Source: Ruminiclostridium sp.
GTDB lineage: Bacteria; Bacillota_A; Clostridia; Oscillospirales; Oscillospiraceae
Assembly: GCA_017521345.1 (NCBI GenBank)
Contig: JAFXCU010000025.1
Coordinates: 1 to 6,919, forward strand
Reading direction: 5' to 3'
Length of the DNA stretch: 6,919 nt
Shown here: positions 1-5,847 of the stretch, in pieces
Layout: every line of letters begins with the position of its first letter
Numbering within the stretch: position 1 is the stretch's first letter
Program-made: the position numbers and the translations under genes
Notes under the pieces: model-generated
Told to the model about the DNA's origin: nothing
Seen by the model: the letters and a program-made list of their open reading frames with translations, nothing else
Database searches by the model: none

Positions 1-733
1 CGTCCCCCTGAAGATCTCCCGTGAGACCAACTATTCCAAGGACAAGAACCTGTGGCACCTGTCCCACGAGGGTCTGGACCTGGAGGACCCCTCCAACGAG
101 CCCGACCTGGACAAGCCCGGCTTCCTGGAGATGTCTGTCTCCCCCTTCCAGGCTCCTGACGTGCCCACCTATGTGACCCTGGACTTTGAGGCAGGCACCC
201 CCGTGGCCCTCAACGGCGAGAAGATGAAGGTCTCCAAGATCATCGAAGGCCTGAACAAGCTGGGCGGCGACAACGGCATCGGCATCATCGACATCGTGGA
301 AAACCGTCTGGTCGGCATGAAGGACCGCGGCATCTATGAAACCCCCGGCGGCACCATCCTGTACTTCGCCCACGAGCAGCTGGAAATGCTCACCGTGGAC
401 AAGGACACCCTCCACGCCAAGCAGAAGCTGGCCATCGACTTCGCTGACCTGATCTACAACGGCAAGTGGTTCTCCCCCCTGTGCGACTGCATGAAGGCCT
501 TCGCTGACGAGGCCAACAAGTACGTCACCGGTACCGTAAAGCTGAAGCTCTACAAGGGCAACATCATCCCCGCCGGCACCACTTCCCCCTACTCCCTGTA
601 CTCCGAGGACATCGCCACCTTCAACGAGTCCGCCTTCGATTACGACCAGAAGGACTCTGCCGGCTTTGTCAACCTCTGGGGTCTGCCCGACACCGTGCAG
701 GCACTGCGGGAAAAGGGCCTGCTGAAGAAGTAA
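1..733 (+). CDS. argG: Argininosuccinate synthase, C-terminal 243 residues (5' end outside window)
   Basis: Catalyses ATP-dependent joining of citrulline and aspartate to argininosuccinate, the penultimate step of arginine synthesis, in the cytoplasm. The reading frame is open from base 2, so the gene enters from the left edge and the ATG at 131 is internal. Codons before 131 read [20 protein letters not shown] followed by LDLEDP, a hallmark of bacterial ArgG. Further on come [19 protein letters not shown] and YETPGGTIL, from the citrulline/aspartate-binding synthetase domain, and [11 protein letters not shown] near the C-terminus. Family members are about 400 residues, so roughly the first 160 (the ATP-binding PP-loop domain) are missing only because of the window edge. 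The stop is TAA at 731-733. argH follows after 149 nt, so the two genes for the last two steps are adjacent. Family assignment is near certain. Confidence 0.97.
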   Translation, partial: VPLKISRETNYSKDKNLWHLSHEGLDLEDPSNEPDLDKPGFLEMSVSPFQAPDVPTYVTLDFEAGTPVALNGEKMKVSKIIEGLNKLGGDNGIGIIDIVENRLVGMKDRGIYETPGGTILYFAHEQLEMLTVDKDTLHAKQKLAIDFADLIYNGKWFSPLCDCMKAFADEANKYVTGTVKLKLYKGNIIPAGTTSPYSLYSEDIATFNESAFDYDQKDSAGFVNLWGLPDTVQALREKGLLKK

Positions 734-755
734 ACTACAAAAAATAACAACACCG

Positions 756-785
756 GAGTTCCGCCGTCTGCCGGCGGCGGAACTC
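756..785 (+). other. Perfect 11-bp hairpin after argG
   Basis: GAGTTCCGCCG (756-766) is exactly complementary to CGGCGGAACTC (775-785), with an 8-nt loop. It starts 22 nt after the argG stop. Only a short TTTT (794-797) follows, 8 nt past the stem, so it is a poor intrinsic terminator. It could be a weak terminator, an RNA-stability hairpin or a repeat remnant. The structure is certain; the function is not. Confidence 0.6.
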
Positions 786-799
786 TGCGAGGCTTTTGG

Positions 800-838
800 G
801 CAGGAGCGGATTTTCGCATCCTGCTCTATGCCGTTTTT
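800..838 (+). other. Second argG-argH hairpin, with a displaced T-run
   Basis: GCAGGA-GCG (800-808) pairs with CGC-a-TCCTGC (815-824), giving 9 bp with one bulged A and a 6-nt loop. TTTTT at 834-838 comes 9 nt after the stem, further than in a normal intrinsic terminator. With the hairpin at 756-785 it makes a tandem structured leader ahead of argH. This may partially attenuate transcription; that is inference. I see no convincing promoter between the hairpins and argH. Confidence 0.4.
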
Positions 839-882
839 AGAGATCCCGGTCATTGGGCCGGAAAAGGAAAGGAAACACAGCT

Positions 883-2265
883 ATGAAACTTTGGGCAGGA
901 CGGTTCCAGAAGGAAACCGACAGCGCAGTCAACGACTTTAACTCCTCCATCGCCTTCGATGCCAGATTATACCGCCAGGACATCACTGGCTCCATCGCCC
1001 ACGCCACCATGCTGGGTGAACAGGGCATCGTCTCCCCCCAGGAGGCAGAGGATATCATCAACGGCCTGAAGGCCATCCTGGCAGACATCGAGGCAGGCAA
1101 CGTGGAGTTCACCGTGGACATGGAAGACATCCACATGAACATCGAGTCCCTGCTCACCAGCCGCATCGGCCAGACCGCCAAGCGCCTCCACACCGCCCGC
1201 AGCCGGAACGACCAGGTTGCCGTGGACTTCCGGATGTACGTCCGGGAGGAAATCCAGAACATCATCCAGATCATTCTGGACTTTGAGACCATCCTGGTGA
1301 ACAAGGCCAAGGAGAACGTGAACACCCTGCTGCCCGGTTACACCCACCTCCAGCGTGCCCAGCCCTCCACCCTGGCCCACCATCTGATGGCCTACGCCAA
1401 CATGCTCAAGCGTGACGTGACCCGTCTGGAAGACTGCCTGGAACGCATGGATGAGTCCCCCCTGGGCGCCGGCGCTCTGGCCACCACCACCTATCCCATC
1501 AACCGGAACCGCACCGCAGAGCTGCTGGGTTTTGCCAAGCCCACCGACAACTCCCTGGACTCCGTCTCCGACCGTGACTTCGCCATTGAGTTCCTGTCCG
1601 CCTGCTCCATCCTGATGATGCACCTGAGCCGCTTCGCCGAGGAGATCATCCTGTGGTGCTCCTGGGAGTTCAAGTATGTGGAGCTGGACGACGCCTACTC
1701 CACCGGCTCCTCCATGATGCCCCAGAAGAAGAACCCCGACGTGGCCGAGCTGGTCCGGGGCAAGACTGGCCGGGTCTACGGCTCCCTCATCACCCTGCTC
1801 ACCGTCATGAAGGGCATCCCCCTGGCCTACAACAAGGACATGCAGGAGGACAAGGAGCCCGTCTTCGACGCCATCGACACCGTGAAGATGTGCCTGCCCG
1901 TCTTTGCCTCCATGATCGAGACCATGACCGTCAAGCCCGAGAACATGCGCCGGGCCGCCCTGGACGGCTGCTTCATCAACGCCACCGACTGCGCCGACTA
2001 CCTGGTGAAGAAGGGCCTGCCCTTCCGTGAGGCCTACATGGTGGTGGGCAAGCTGGTCCACACCTGCATCGAGCAGGGCGAGAACCTGGACACCCTGACC
2101 CTGGAAGAGTTCCGGGAGGTCTCCGACCTGTTCCAGGAGGACATCTACCAGGCCCTGTACATGAAGAACTGCGTCAACGGCCGGAAAGCCATCGGCGGCC
2201 CCGCTGCTGCCGAGGTGGCACGGCAGATCGCCGCCATCGAAGCCTTCGTGGCCGAGAGACAGTGA
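883..2265 (+). CDS. argH: Argininosuccinate lyase
   Basis: Splits argininosuccinate into arginine and fumarate, the last step of the pathway; a cytoplasmic homotetramer of the fumarase/aspartase superfamily. The 460 residues match the usual length of about 460. Translation starts at ATG 883, giving the canonical MKLWAGRF, preceded by AAAGGA at 868-873. An in-frame TTG at 853 would add ten unconserved residues. Visible motifs are HTARSRNDQV (103-112), PGYTHLQRAQP (151-161) with the catalytic-base region at His155, and the superfamily signature GSSMMPQKKNPD (275-286), whose second serine (277) lies in the mobile catalytic loop. Nothing is truncated or missing. argC follows after 14 nt, so translation of the two is probably coupled. 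Confidence 0.98.
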   Translation: MKLWAGRFQKETDSAVNDFNSSIAFDARLYRQDITGSIAHATMLGEQGIVSPQEAEDIINGLKAILADIEAGNVEFTVDMEDIHMNIESLLTSRIGQTAKRLHTARSRNDQVAVDFRMYVREEIQNIIQIILDFETILVNKAKENVNTLLPGYTHLQRAQPSTLAHHLMAYANMLKRDVTRLEDCLERMDESPLGAGALATTTYPINRNRTAELLGFAKPTDNSLDSVSDRDFAIEFLSACSILMMHLSRFAEEIILWCSWEFKYVELDDAYSTGSSMMPQKKNPDVAELVRGKTGRVYGSLITLLTVMKGIPLAYNKDMQEDKEPVFDAIDTVKMCLPVFASMIETMTVKPENMRRAALDGCFINATDCADYLVKKGLPFREAYMVVGKLVHTCIEQGENLDTLTLEEFREVSDLFQEDIYQALYMKNCVNGRKAIGGPAAAEVARQIAAIEAFVAERQ

Positions 2266-2268
2266 GAC

Positions 2269-2274
2269 AGGAGG
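2269..2274 (+). promoter_or_regulatory. Ribosome binding site fixing the argC start
   Basis: AGGAGG lies 5 nt before ATG 2280. A GTG at 2262 in the same frame overlaps the argH stop (GTGA) and would add six residues. The strong site lies downstream of that GTG and would be inside such a CDS, so ATG 2280 is the start. Confidence 0.85.
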
Positions 2275-2279
2275 CGCAC

Positions 2280-3212
2280 ATGAAACCCAAAGTATACATT
2301 GACGGCAAGGAGGGCACCACCGGCCTGCAGATCTACGACCGGCTCACCCCCCGCACCGATATTGAGCTGCTCCTCATCGACGACGAAAAGCGTAAGGACC
2401 CCGCCGAGCGGAAGAAGCTCCTGAACGCCGCCGACCTGGTCTTCCTGTGCCTGCCCGATGACGCCGCCCGGGAGGCGGTGGCCATGATCGACAACCCCAA
2501 CACGCGGGTCATCGACGCCTCCACCGCTCACCGCACCGCCCCCGGCTGGGACTACGGCTTCCCCGAGCTCTCCCCCCGCCACCGGGAGGCCATCATCCAC
2601 TCCAAGCGGGTGGCCAACCCCGGCTGCCACGCCTCCGGCTTCATCTCCGCCGTGTATCCCCTGGCCCAGATGGGCCTCATCTTCCCCGACCAGCCCCTCC
2701 ACTGCTACTCTCTGACGGGCTACTCCGGGGGCGGCAAAAAGCTCATCGCCGAGTACCAGGACCCGGACCGTGACCCCCGTCACGCCTCCGCCCGGATCTA
2801 CGGCACCACCCTGAACCACAAGCACCTGCCGGAAATGTGCCACGTGTGCGGTCTGGACCGTCCCCCAGTGTTCCACCCCATCCTGGGTGACTACATCCAG
2901 GGCATGGCCACCACCGTCATGCTCCGCAACGACATGCTCCCCGGCAGCCCCACCGCCTACAATATTTACAGCATCCTGGACGGCTACTATGAGAATCTGC
3001 CCTTCGTCACCGTGGCCCCCTTCGGCGGGGATGAATCCGTCATCTACTCCAGCACTCTGGTGGGCACCAACCACCTGCGGCTGACCGTCTGCGGCAACGA
3101 CGACCAGACCACCATCACCGCCGTCTTCGACAATCTGGGCAAGGGTGCCTCCGGCGCAGCCGTCCAGAACATGAACCTGATGCTGGGCTTCCCGGAAACG
3201 GAAGGACTCTAA
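2280..3212 (+). CDS. argC: N-acetyl-gamma-glutamyl-phosphate reductase, short (uncommon) form
   Basis: NADPH-dependent reduction of N-acetylglutamyl phosphate, the ArgB product, to N-acetylglutamate semialdehyde. The 310 residues begin MKPKVYIDGKEGTTGLQIYD, where GKEGTTGLQ (9-17) is the dinucleotide-binding turn. VIDASTAHRTAPGWDYGFPEL (78-97) is recognisable, VANPGCHASGF (111-121) carries the catalytic thiol Cys116, and NHKHLPEM (179-186) supplies the probable catalytic histidine. The C-terminal NLGKGASGAAVQNMNLMLG (285-303) closes the dimerisation domain. The length and the DGKEGTTGLQ start fit the shorter variant ('argC_other' type) rather than the 340-residue common form; this is recognised from memory. 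It lies 14 nt behind argH and is separated from argJ by an inserted repeat. Confidence 0.95.
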   Translation: MKPKVYIDGKEGTTGLQIYDRLTPRTDIELLLIDDEKRKDPAERKKLLNAADLVFLCLPDDAAREAVAMIDNPNTRVIDASTAHRTAPGWDYGFPELSPRHREAIIHSKRVANPGCHASGFISAVYPLAQMGLIFPDQPLHCYSLTGYSGGGKKLIAEYQDPDRDPRHASARIYGTTLNHKHLPEMCHVCGLDRPPVFHPILGDYIQGMATTVMLRNDMLPGSPTAYNIYSILDGYYENLPFVTVAPFGGDESVIYSSTLVGTNHLRLTVCGNDDQTTITAVFDNLGKGASGAAVQNMNLMLGFPETEGL

Positions 3213-3271
3213 AAAGACAGACCCCTCTCCAAGGAGTTCAGAGTTTAAATCGTCCGGTATGCAGCCCTCAA

Positions 3272-3433
3272 AGCCTCCCTTGTGTAAAGGGAGGTGGCTC
3301 GCCGCAGGCGAGACGGAGGGATTGTCTCGGAAACCCTTACGAATTCGCATCAACTTTTGGTAGACCTGCAAGGTTCCTACTGCACAATCCCTCAGTCACC
3401 TTCGGTGACAGCTCCCTTTACACAAGGGAGCCT
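3272..3433. mobile_element. MITE-like inverted-repeat element between argC and argJ
   Basis: A palindromic element of about 160 bp with no coding capacity of its own. The left end (3272-3325) and right end (3384-3433) are imperfect terminal inverted repeats of about 50 bp. Both read inward as an A-G-C/G-CTCCCTTGTGTAAAGGGAG end, then a small hairpin, then GAGGGATTGT. Each end therefore folds alone: CTCCCTT/AAGGGAG outer palindrome, then CTCGCC-gca-GGCGAG on the left and GTCACC-ttc-GGTGAC on the right. The central 58 bp hold a weaker hairpin (3360-3380, GTAGACCT against AGGT-tc-CTAC). I recall similar elements in Faecalibacterium-like gut Firmicutes genomes but could not search. I see no clear target-site duplication and no transposase; if mobile, it would need one in trans. 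Confidence 0.75.
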
Positions 3434-3473
3434 CGGGCAGCTCCATTGACGACAGCGGTTCTTTGACAGGTCA

Positions 3474-3494
3474 GTCTCCCTCAAAGAGGGAGGC
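3474..3494 (+). repeat. Third palindromic repeat end / hairpin just upstream of argJ
   Basis: CTCCCTC (3476-3482) pairs with GAGGGAG (3486-3492) across an AAA loop, extended by a G-U and a G-C pair to 3474 and 3494. On the minus strand it reads AAGCCTCCCTCTTTGAGGGAG, resembling the ends of the 3272-3433 element. AGGGAGGCTT at 3487-3496 is the exact reverse complement of AAGCCTCCCT at 3271-3280. It is probably the remnant or true outer end of a related element. It sits 7 nt before the argJ ribosome binding site and could affect translation initiation. Confidence 0.5.
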
Positions 3495-3500
3495 TTATAA

Positions 3501-3508
3501 AAAGGAGG
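3501..3508 (+). promoter_or_regulatory. argJ ribosome binding site
   Basis: AAAGGAGG, a near-perfect Shine-Dalgarno sequence, 9 nt before ATG 3518. It follows the 3474-3494 hairpin, so argJ translation initiates independently of argC despite the 305-nt gap. Confidence 0.85.
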
Positions 3509-3517
3509 ATACCCCAT

Positions 3518-4753
3518 ATGAAGATCATTTCCAGCGGTGTGACCGCTCCCCAGGGCTTCAAGGCCGCAGGCGTGCACTGCGGCGTGAAGGACAACTTCAC
3601 CACCCCCCAGCCCGATAAACTGGACCTGGCCATGGTCCTGTCCGACGTGCCCTGCACCGCAGCCGGCACCTTCACCAAGAACGTGGTCAAGGCTGACCCC
3701 GTCATCCTGTCCATGGAGTACCTGGCCGACCACAAGGCCCAGGGCGTCATCCTGGACAGCGGCAACGCCAACGCCTGCGCCCCTAAGGGCATGGAAAACG
3801 CCATCCGCATGGCAAAGGCAGCCGCTGCCGCCACCGGCCTGCAGCCCCAGGACTTCGGCGTCTGTTCCACCGGCATCATCGGCGTGGAGCTGAACATTGA
3901 GGCCATCGAGGCCGGTGTCCCCGGCCTGGTGGCCGCCCTGTCTGACAGCGAGCAGGCCTCCAACGACGCCGCCCACGCCATCATGACCACCGACCTGCGC
4001 ACCAAGGAGATCGCTGTGGAGATCGAGGTGGGCGGCAAGACCGTGAAGCTGGGCGCCATCGCCAAGGGCTCCGGCATGATCCACCCCAACATGGGCACCA
4101 TGCTGGCCGTGGTCACCACCGACTGCGCCATCGACCCCGCCGTTCTGGACCCCATGCTGAAGGAAGTGGTCAACAAGACCTTCAACCGCATCACTGTAGA
4201 TGGCGACACCTCCACCAACGACACCTGCATCGTCCTGGCAAACGGCCTGGCCGGCAACGCCCCCATCACCGGCCCCGGCCCTGACTACGACACCTTCTAC
4301 GCCGCTCTCCGCCACGTGCTGGAGTATGAGGCCAAGATGATCGCCGCCGACGGCGAGGGTGCCAGCCACCTGATCACCTGCACCGTCCAGGGTGCCGAGA
4401 CCGAGGAGAAGGCCGAGTTCATGGCCAAGGCCGTGGTCCGCTCTCCCCTGGTCAAGTGCGCCGTCTACGGTGCCGACGCCAACTGGGGCCGTGTCCTGTG
4501 CGCCATCGGCTACTCCGGTGCCCAGTTCGACCCCAAGGCTGTGGAAGTGAAGTTCCAGTCCAAGGCCGGCGAGCTGCTGGTCTGCGCCGGCGGCCAGGGT
4601 GTGGTCTTTGACGAGGACCTGGCCACCAAGGTCCTGTCCGAGGAGGAGGTCATCATCCTGGTGACCATGACCGAGGGCGAGGCCTCCTGCTCCTGCTGGG
4701 GCTGCGACCTGACCTACGACTATGTGAAGATCAACGGCGACTACAGAAGCTGA
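3518..4753 (+). CDS. argJ: Glutamate N-acetyltransferase / ornithine acetyltransferase
   Basis: Transfers the acetyl group of N-acetylornithine to glutamate, releasing ornithine and regenerating N-acetylglutamate (the cyclic pathway). Bifunctional members also use acetyl-CoA, which cannot be decided from sequence alone. The 411 residues match the family. Visible motifs: SGNANAC (81-87), CSTGIIG (116-122) around the oxyanion-hole residues Thr118-Gly119, and KGSGMIHPNMGTML (183-196). In the last motif, autocleavage before Thr194 would give the alpha and beta chains and expose Thr194 as nucleophile. VDGDTSTNDT (227-236), CAVYGADANWGRV and the C-terminal DLTYDYVKINGDYRS are also typical. All key residues are present. 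The gene is followed by argB after 29 nt, the standard argJB pairing. Confidence 0.98.
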   Translation: MKIISSGVTAPQGFKAAGVHCGVKDNFTTPQPDKLDLAMVLSDVPCTAAGTFTKNVVKADPVILSMEYLADHKAQGVILDSGNANACAPKGMENAIRMAKAAAAATGLQPQDFGVCSTGIIGVELNIEAIEAGVPGLVAALSDSEQASNDAAHAIMTTDLRTKEIAVEIEVGGKTVKLGAIAKGSGMIHPNMGTMLAVVTTDCAIDPAVLDPMLKEVVNKTFNRITVDGDTSTNDTCIVLANGLAGNAPITGPGPDYDTFYAALRHVLEYEAKMIAADGEGASHLITCTVQGAETEEKAEFMAKAVVRSPLVKCAVYGADANWGRVLCAIGYSGAQFDPKAVEVKFQSKAGELLVCAGGQGVVFDEDLATKVLSEEEVIILVTMTEGEASCSCWGCDLTYDYVKINGDYRS

Positions 4754-4782
4754 GCCGCCCGTCGGAAGGGAAGAAAAATCCT

Positions 4783-5643
4783 ATGGACATGAACAACTAT
4801 ATGGAGCGCTCCACCGCTCTGGTGGAAGCTCTGCCCTATATCCAAAAGTACTACGGCAAGACCGTGGTCATCAAGTACGGCGGCAACGCCATGATCTCCG
4901 AAGAGCTCCGCTCCGCCGTCATCAGCGACATCATCCTCCTCCACCTGGTAGGTGTCCAGGTGGTGGTGGTCCACGGCGGCGGCCCGGAGATCGGCCAGAT
5001 GCTGGAGAAGATCGGCAAGAAGTCCCACTTCGTGGACGGCCTGCGCTACACCGACGAGGAGACCATGGACATCGTCCAGCAGATCCTCTGCGGCAAGGTG
5101 AACAAAAACCTGGTCTCCCTCATCAACAACCTGGGCGGCAAGGCCATCGGCCTGTGCGGCCTGGACGGCGCCCTCTTCCAGGCCAAGCAGCTGGACGAGA
5201 AGTACGGCCTGGTGGGCAAGATCGTCAAGGTCCTGCCCGACGTGGTCAACGACGCCCTGGAAAAGGGCTACATCCCCGTCATCTCCACCGTGGCCCTGGG
5301 CATTGACAACGACACCGCCTACAACATCAACGCCGACACCGCCGCCGGTGAGCTGGCGGCGGCCCTGGGTGCGGAAAAGCTCATCCTCCTCACCGACGTT
5401 CGGGGTGTCCTCCAGGACCCCAAGGACCCCTCCACCCTCATCCCCCAGATCCGCCTCCACGAGATCCCCGGCCTCATGGCCAGCGGTGTCATCGGCGGCG
5501 GCATGATCCCCAAGATCCAGTGCTGCGTGGATGCCCTGGAGCACGGCGTCCACCGCACCCACATTCTGGACGGCCGCATCCCCCACTCCATCCTCACCGA
5601 AATGCTCTCCCACAAGGGCATCGGCACCATGCTTTGGGAGTAA
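4783..5643 (+). CDS. argB: Acetylglutamate kinase, probably arginine-inhibited type
   Basis: Phosphorylates N-acetylglutamate with ATP; usually the controlled step in cyclic pathways. The 286 residues show KYGGNAM (31-37, Lys31 contacting phosphate), VVVHGGGPEIGQ (61-72), HFVDGLRYTD (82-91), NINADTAAGELA (181-192, Asp185), LLTDVRGVL (202-210) and GGGMIPKIQ (238-246, Lys244). The roughly 25 residues before the kinase core (ERSTALVEALPYIQKYYGKT) resemble the extra N-terminal helix of arginine-sensitive hexameric enzymes, and the KGIGTML C-terminus also fits that class. ATG 4783 is preferred; ATG 4789 is two codons in. AAGGGAAG at 4766-4773 serves as ribosome binding site. The TAA stop is followed by the hairpin-rich gap instead of argD. 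Confidence 0.97.
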   Translation: MDMNNYMERSTALVEALPYIQKYYGKTVVIKYGGNAMISEELRSAVISDIILLHLVGVQVVVVHGGGPEIGQMLEKIGKKSHFVDGLRYTDEETMDIVQQILCGKVNKNLVSLINNLGGKAIGLCGLDGALFQAKQLDEKYGLVGKIVKVLPDVVNDALEKGYIPVISTVALGIDNDTAYNINADTAAGELAAALGAEKLILLTDVRGVLQDPKDPSTLIPQIRLHEIPGLMASGVIGGGMIPKIQCCVDALEHGVHRTHILDGRIPHSILTEMLSHKGIGTMLWE

Positions 5644-5650
5644 AAACAGC

Positions 5651-5683
5651 CGATTTGAACCCGCTATGCTGGGCTTCAAATCG
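5651..5683 (+). repeat. Hairpin 1 of the argB-argF array (12 bp)
   Basis: CGATTTGAA (5651-5659) plus CCC (5660-5662) pair with GGG (5671-5673) and TTCAAATCG (5675-5683). There is one bulged C and an 8-nt loop. It begins 7 nt after the argB stop. Confidence 0.7.
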
Positions 5684-5690
5684 TGACTGA

Positions 5691-5734
5691 CACTCCGGTC
5701 TGTGCGCGGACAAGGTCCGCACACGACCTTCGTG
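5691..5734 (+). repeat. Hairpin 2 of the argB-argF array (about 16 bp, interrupted)
   Basis: CGGAC (5707-5711) and GTCCG (5715-5719) close an AAG triloop. Moving outward, TGTG/CACA pair after a 2-nt bulge on the left, GGTC/GACC after a bulged C on the right, and CAC/GTG after a 3x3 internal loop. The bulges give a defined, RNA-like shape rather than a simple DNA palindrome. Confidence 0.6.
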
Positions 5735-5740
5735 AGAAGT

Positions 5741-5771
5741 ATGTTTTCCTCAGCAAAGCCAAGGAAAACAT
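5741..5771 (+). repeat. Hairpin 3 of the argB-argF array (perfect 10 bp)
   Basis: ATGTTTTCCT (5741-5750) is the exact reverse complement of AGGAAAACAT (5762-5771), with an 11-nt loop. No T-run follows. Confidence 0.7.
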
Positions 5772-5783
5772 GATTATATTCTC

Positions 5784-5804
5784 TTTTGCCCTTGACGGGC
5801 AAAA
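5784..5804 (+). repeat. Hairpin 4 of the argB-argF array (perfect 8 bp)
   Basis: TTTTGCCC (5784-5791) pairs exactly with GGGCAAAA (5797-5804) around a TTGAC loop. It ends 29 nt before the argF ribosome binding site. Confidence 0.65.
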
Positions 5805-5833
5805 CTCTGTGAGACTTGATTATTCTTGATATA

Positions 5834-5840
5834 TGGAGGA
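5834..5840 (+). promoter_or_regulatory. Ribosome binding site deciding the argF start
   Basis: TGGAGGA lies 7 nt before ATG 5848. The in-frame upstream ATG at 5833 overlaps this Shine-Dalgarno sequence itself and has no site of its own, so it is not the start. Confidence 0.85.
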
Positions 5841-5847
5841 ATTTCCC

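Larger units (their letters stand above)
5644..5847 (+). other. Hairpin-packed argB-argF gap (possible structured RNA or repeat insertion)
   Basis: There is no plausible gene in these 204 nt. Four hairpins follow one another: 5651-5683, 5691-5734, 5741-5771 and 5784-5804, separated by 7, 6 and 12 nt. None is followed by a T-run on either strand, so these are not ordinary intrinsic terminators. The region is visibly AT-richer than the flanking genes. It may be a composite intergenic repeat, an mRNA processing or stability element, or a structured leader for argF. Only the argF ribosome binding site (5834-5840) is a firmly assigned signal here. Confidence 0.6.

Noticed and set aside
853..882. 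TTG start giving ArgH ten extra residues
   Set aside because: The family starts at MKLWAGRF, and AAAGGA is correctly spaced for ATG 883.
967..2061. Long open frames antisense to argH, and others at 3392-4369 and 4741-6918 on the minus strand
   Set aside because: They are low-complexity G/V/H/Q/D-rich translations opposite clearly conserved genes, as expected when GC-rich codon use leaves the reverse frame open.
2145..3371. Minus-strand frame running from the argC-argJ element into argC and argH
   Set aside because: It is a shadow of argC and of the repeat, with no recognisable domain and no convincing start signal.
3272..3433. CRISPR-like repeat or riboswitch in the argC-argJ gap
   Set aside because: There are only inverted ends and no regularly spaced direct repeats; no terminator switch or known aptamer motif follows.
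3463..3468. TTGACA as a -35 box for argJ
   Set aside because: At 16-18 nt downstream the sequence is GAGGG-rich with no -10; the nearest TATAAA (3496-3501) is 27 nt away and touches the ribosome binding site.
5769..5786. ArgR operator (ARG box) in the argF leader
   Set aside because: CATGATTATATTCTC vaguely resembles a half-box, but the second half does not match an ATTCA-type repeat.
5792..5823. TTGACG...GATTAT as an argF promoter
   Set aside because: The spacing is 20 nt, the -10 matches poorly, and the TTGAC is the loop of hairpin 4. Possible but not supported.
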